NCBI GenBank assembly: GCA_964036665.1
Contig: OZ038528.1
Coordinates: 25,469,245 to 25,533,244 of the forward strand
Source of the DNA: Gordius sp. MW1
Lineage: Eukaryota > Nematomorpha > Gordioida > Gordea > Gordiidae
Direction: 5' to 3'
DNA length: 64,000 bases
Under the pieces are notes generated by a model that did no database searches, was not told where the DNA came from, and was given only the letters and a program-made list of their open reading frames with translations. Positions 61,681-64,000 of this stretch are shown here, piece by piece; positions within the stretch are counted from its first letter, which is position 1, and each line of letters begins with the position of its first letter. Both the position numbers and the translations under genes were made by a program.

Positions 61681-62732
61681 TTTGTAAAACCTTTAACATT
61701 CTATTTCGGCAATCCATCATTCAACTATGTTATTCAGTTCCTTAGGGTATTTTCAAACTTGTTTCTCAAGATTGATTACTTTTACAGAGTTACATTGACA
61801 AATTGTTATAAAGAAACTTTTTTCCCTTTGAAGGTTAATTATTGAATTATTAGATTTATTAAGGCAAACTTATCAAAATATTGCTATTATTTATATATTT
61901 ATTATAGTATTAAAATAATAAATTGTAATATAGTTTATTTTGATATTAACAATATGATGTAAAATAACAAGTTTGGTATTTTATTTAATTATTACGTTTG
62001 TTTTCTCATGATTATGAATCTTTTTTTCCATTTGGCTATTAGCATTTTTTTTAAATATTTATAACAATTAATAGTTTTTGTAGATAATATCTAGTAATAA
62101 AAAGATTAAAAAAATTTATAAAATAAGTTGTTAAAATTTTCGGTCATTTCTTTTAAAAATCTTAAATTTTACTAATTTGTTTTTATATTTTTTATTCGTG
62201 TATATCATAATTATAATTATTTGTTTCTGAATAAAACTTTTAATATAAAAATTTAAAAGCTCTCAAAATTAATTAATATTTTGTCCCAATCCACGGTCCC
62301 AATATAAAACTCGTTTATCAATTGACCATAAACCGAATCCAATTTAATTTTAGAATTTAATGCAATTTATAACCATTTTTGCAAATCTCTGACCCCAATG
62401 TATATATATAAAAAATTTGCTACTCTAACATGTAATTACATTTGTAAAAATTTTATTTATAATACGGAAATCTTAGCAAACTATATATTAAAAACCAAAG
62501 TATTACTATTAAAAATTTAATATTTTAAGCATTTTGTACGATATTGTTACATTTATTATCAATAATAAATAATTCAGTAGCAACATACATATAAATATAT
62601 TATTTATACATTTTTTTATAATATACTCATAAGCTTACGAAAAAACCCAGTTTTTCATCTATTAATATGATATTGAGTGTTCCTAATATTTATGGGTAAA
62701 TTATTTATTTGGAAACTTTTATGTGTGTCTGT
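61681..62732. other. Intergenic, no gene seen
   Basis: About 1 kb of very AT-rich DNA between the two secreted-ligand genes. It should hold the promoter of the Spaetzle-like gene and the 3' end of its neighbour. A polyadenylation hexamer for the neighbour is at 62704-62709. Confidence 0.4.
62704..62709 (-). terminator. Poly(A) signal of the right-edge gene
   Basis: AATAAA on the minus strand, 24 bp after the proposed stop codon at 62733-62735, which supports the short final exon. Confidence 0.5.
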
Positions 62733-63972
62733 TTACGATCTAGTCCTGTTTCGCCTACCTCCTGCTCTTAGACGATACCTCGAGGATGAACCTAAATATT
62801 ATAAATTTTATTTCGATATTTATTTTTATTATAACTATTATGATTTATTATTCAAATATTTATTGCTAAATCTCTCAATCATAATGCCTAAGGATTAATG
62901 CAGAAAAATTTAAATATGGGTCTTATTTTACTTCACAAACTTACAAGTTCGCATTTCAAGGGTAAATAGCTTTAAGATTTACTTTAATTGAATTATTTTA
63001 ATATATTTATACCAGTTGGTTCCCTCCCCCCTTGTTTAAAAAATATAGATTTTAGAGTAAATATGATAAAAAATTAACCCGCCGATCATAAAACTCTGCA
63101 ATCATTACCACAATTGCTGTAGTGATAGACTTTTTTTTAGAATAATACTTATAATTTAAAAAGGCAATAGGTCTTTTTAAAAAATACAACTTTATTCAGC
63201 CAAAATCCACTATATAGGGCCCACAAGGATTTGATAAAAACCTTATAATCATATTAATTTACTCACATTTATATAATTAAATATTTATATTTATTTGAAA
63301 TACAAACTCCCTTAGGTAAGTAATACCAAAATCCATTTAAATAGGCAACAAAATTTTTAGAATCAAATTACTTTACTAAATAAAATATATATATTTATTA
63401 ATTGCTATGCAAAATGGGCCCATTTTTGGTTGTCCGTCCGTCCGTCCTATCCAACTTATAATTTATTTTAAATTTATTGCATTCAATTGGAAAAGCGATC
63501 TCTAACGTTTCATTAGATTTGAAAAAGTATTTTTTATGCAAAAGATCAAAATGGAAATCGTTAAACCAACACGAGATTTCCATACACGGATCAATGCCAT
63601 CTGTTTAGTTAGAGCGCGTTTTTAAAGTTTTTAGTCGTGAATGTAATTTTTTTGTTATACCATCCTACTAAAAAATTCAGTATCTAAGATTTTAACCAAA
63701 TACAATTAACTAAAGATACCTCTGGTATTGGCAAATTCCTCTTCATCATCTCCCCCGTTATCATCAGGTCTTCTCCTATCAGAATCTTGGTCACCATCAC
63801 AATCCCCGCCCCGACAAGGTGGTGGCCATGTTGGTCTACGAGTAGTAAAATCATCATCACAATCATCACAAGGTGGACGTGTTGGCCTTCTGGTTACTGG
63901 ATCACAATCCCCATCATCACAGATAGGGGGTGGTGGGGGACGCCCACAGCCGTCACCTCCCGAACATTTTTT
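62733..63972 (-). CDS. 3' exons of a Cys/Pro-rich secreted protein, likely paralogue of the Spaetzle-like gene
   Basis: Two exons are visible: 63720-63972 and 62733-62791, joined in phase 1. The first enters in phase 0 with KKCSGGDGCGRPPPPP and continues with repeated CDDGDCDP, RRPTRPPCDDC and TTRRPTWPPPC units, then an acidic run. The second adds a short basic end (RYRLRAGGRRNR) and a stop codon. The opening resembles the last exon of the neighbouring Spaetzle-like gene (KGCKGSDCGVFPPKPP), including the phase-0 entry and Cys spacing, so the missing upstream exons, beyond the right edge, may encode another cystine knot. That part is inference. The sequence shows only the tail. Confidence 0.55.
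63401..63463. repeat. GAGCCCATAAATTGC-family short repeat (reverse orientation)
   Basis: ATTGCTATGCAAAATGGGCCC, then a GTCCGTCCGTCCGTCC tract and CCAACTTATAAT, the reverse complement of the 9862-9945 pattern. It lies in the intron of the right-edge gene. Confidence 0.6.
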
Positions 63973-64000
63973 CTAATTTTTTCCCCATCATTATTAATTA

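Noticed and set aside
63728..63976. Plus-strand Ser/Gly-rich frame at the right edge
   Set aside because: The minus strand reads as Cys/Pro/Asp repeats with splice sites and a paralogous exon in the neighbouring gene.

Overview
This is an AT-rich animal nuclear window. Its genes have many exons with canonical GT/AG introns, no operon structure is visible, and transposon debris is abundant. The gene set points to an ecdysozoan: a GABA-A beta-type receptor closest in motif to the nematode GAB-1 / insect LCCH3 type, a Spaetzle-type cystine-knot ligand, and a membrane-anchored collagen whose N-terminus resembles nematode cuticle collagens. A nematode or horsehair worm (Nematomorpha) is my best guess, but this is inference and no species is identified.

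Layout from left to right. (1) A CABLES-type cyclin-box gene (minus, C-terminus off the left edge). (2) A decayed Ty3/Gypsy integrase remnant. (3) An intronless secreted orphan of 416 aa (plus), tail-to-tail with (4) an 8-exon dicarbonyl/L-xylulose reductase-like SDR (minus). (5) A repeat-rich gap. (6) An intronless CEPT1-like choline/ethanolamine phosphotransferase (minus). (7) A 5-exon KLHL10-like BTB-Kelch gene (minus). (8) A complete 10-exon collagen gene (minus) that joins a transmembrane N-terminus, a Gly-X-Y rod and a sponge-type short-chain-collagen C-terminal module. (9) A repeat-rich gap with a gutted hAT transposon and a possible small peptide-precursor exon. (10) A 13-exon class I bHLH E-protein (Daughterless/HLH-2/TCF12 type, minus) spread over 13 kb, with MITEs in its introns. 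(11) A 9 kb transposon-dominated gap holding a TRIM-like LTR element and a three-level nested insertion. (12) An 8-exon GABA-A beta-like subunit (minus) with an exceptionally long M3-M4 loop. (13) A 4-exon Spaetzle-like ligand (minus), followed by (14) the 3' exons of what looks like a tandem paralogue at the right edge.

All but one of the recognised genes lie on the minus strand. Nothing suggests they form one pathway. They are a normal animal mix of transcription factor, neurotransmitter receptor, lipid synthesis, extracellular matrix, ubiquitin-ligase adaptor and secreted ligand. The exon models come from reading splice sites, phases and family motifs by eye. Every multi-exon model keeps phase across all junctions, which is strong internal support. 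No rRNA, tRNA or CRISPR array was seen.

The transposon content is the other main theme. At least five non-autonomous DNA-transposon families recur, several with clean terminal inverted repeats and target-site duplications. Nesting lets their insertion order be read directly.
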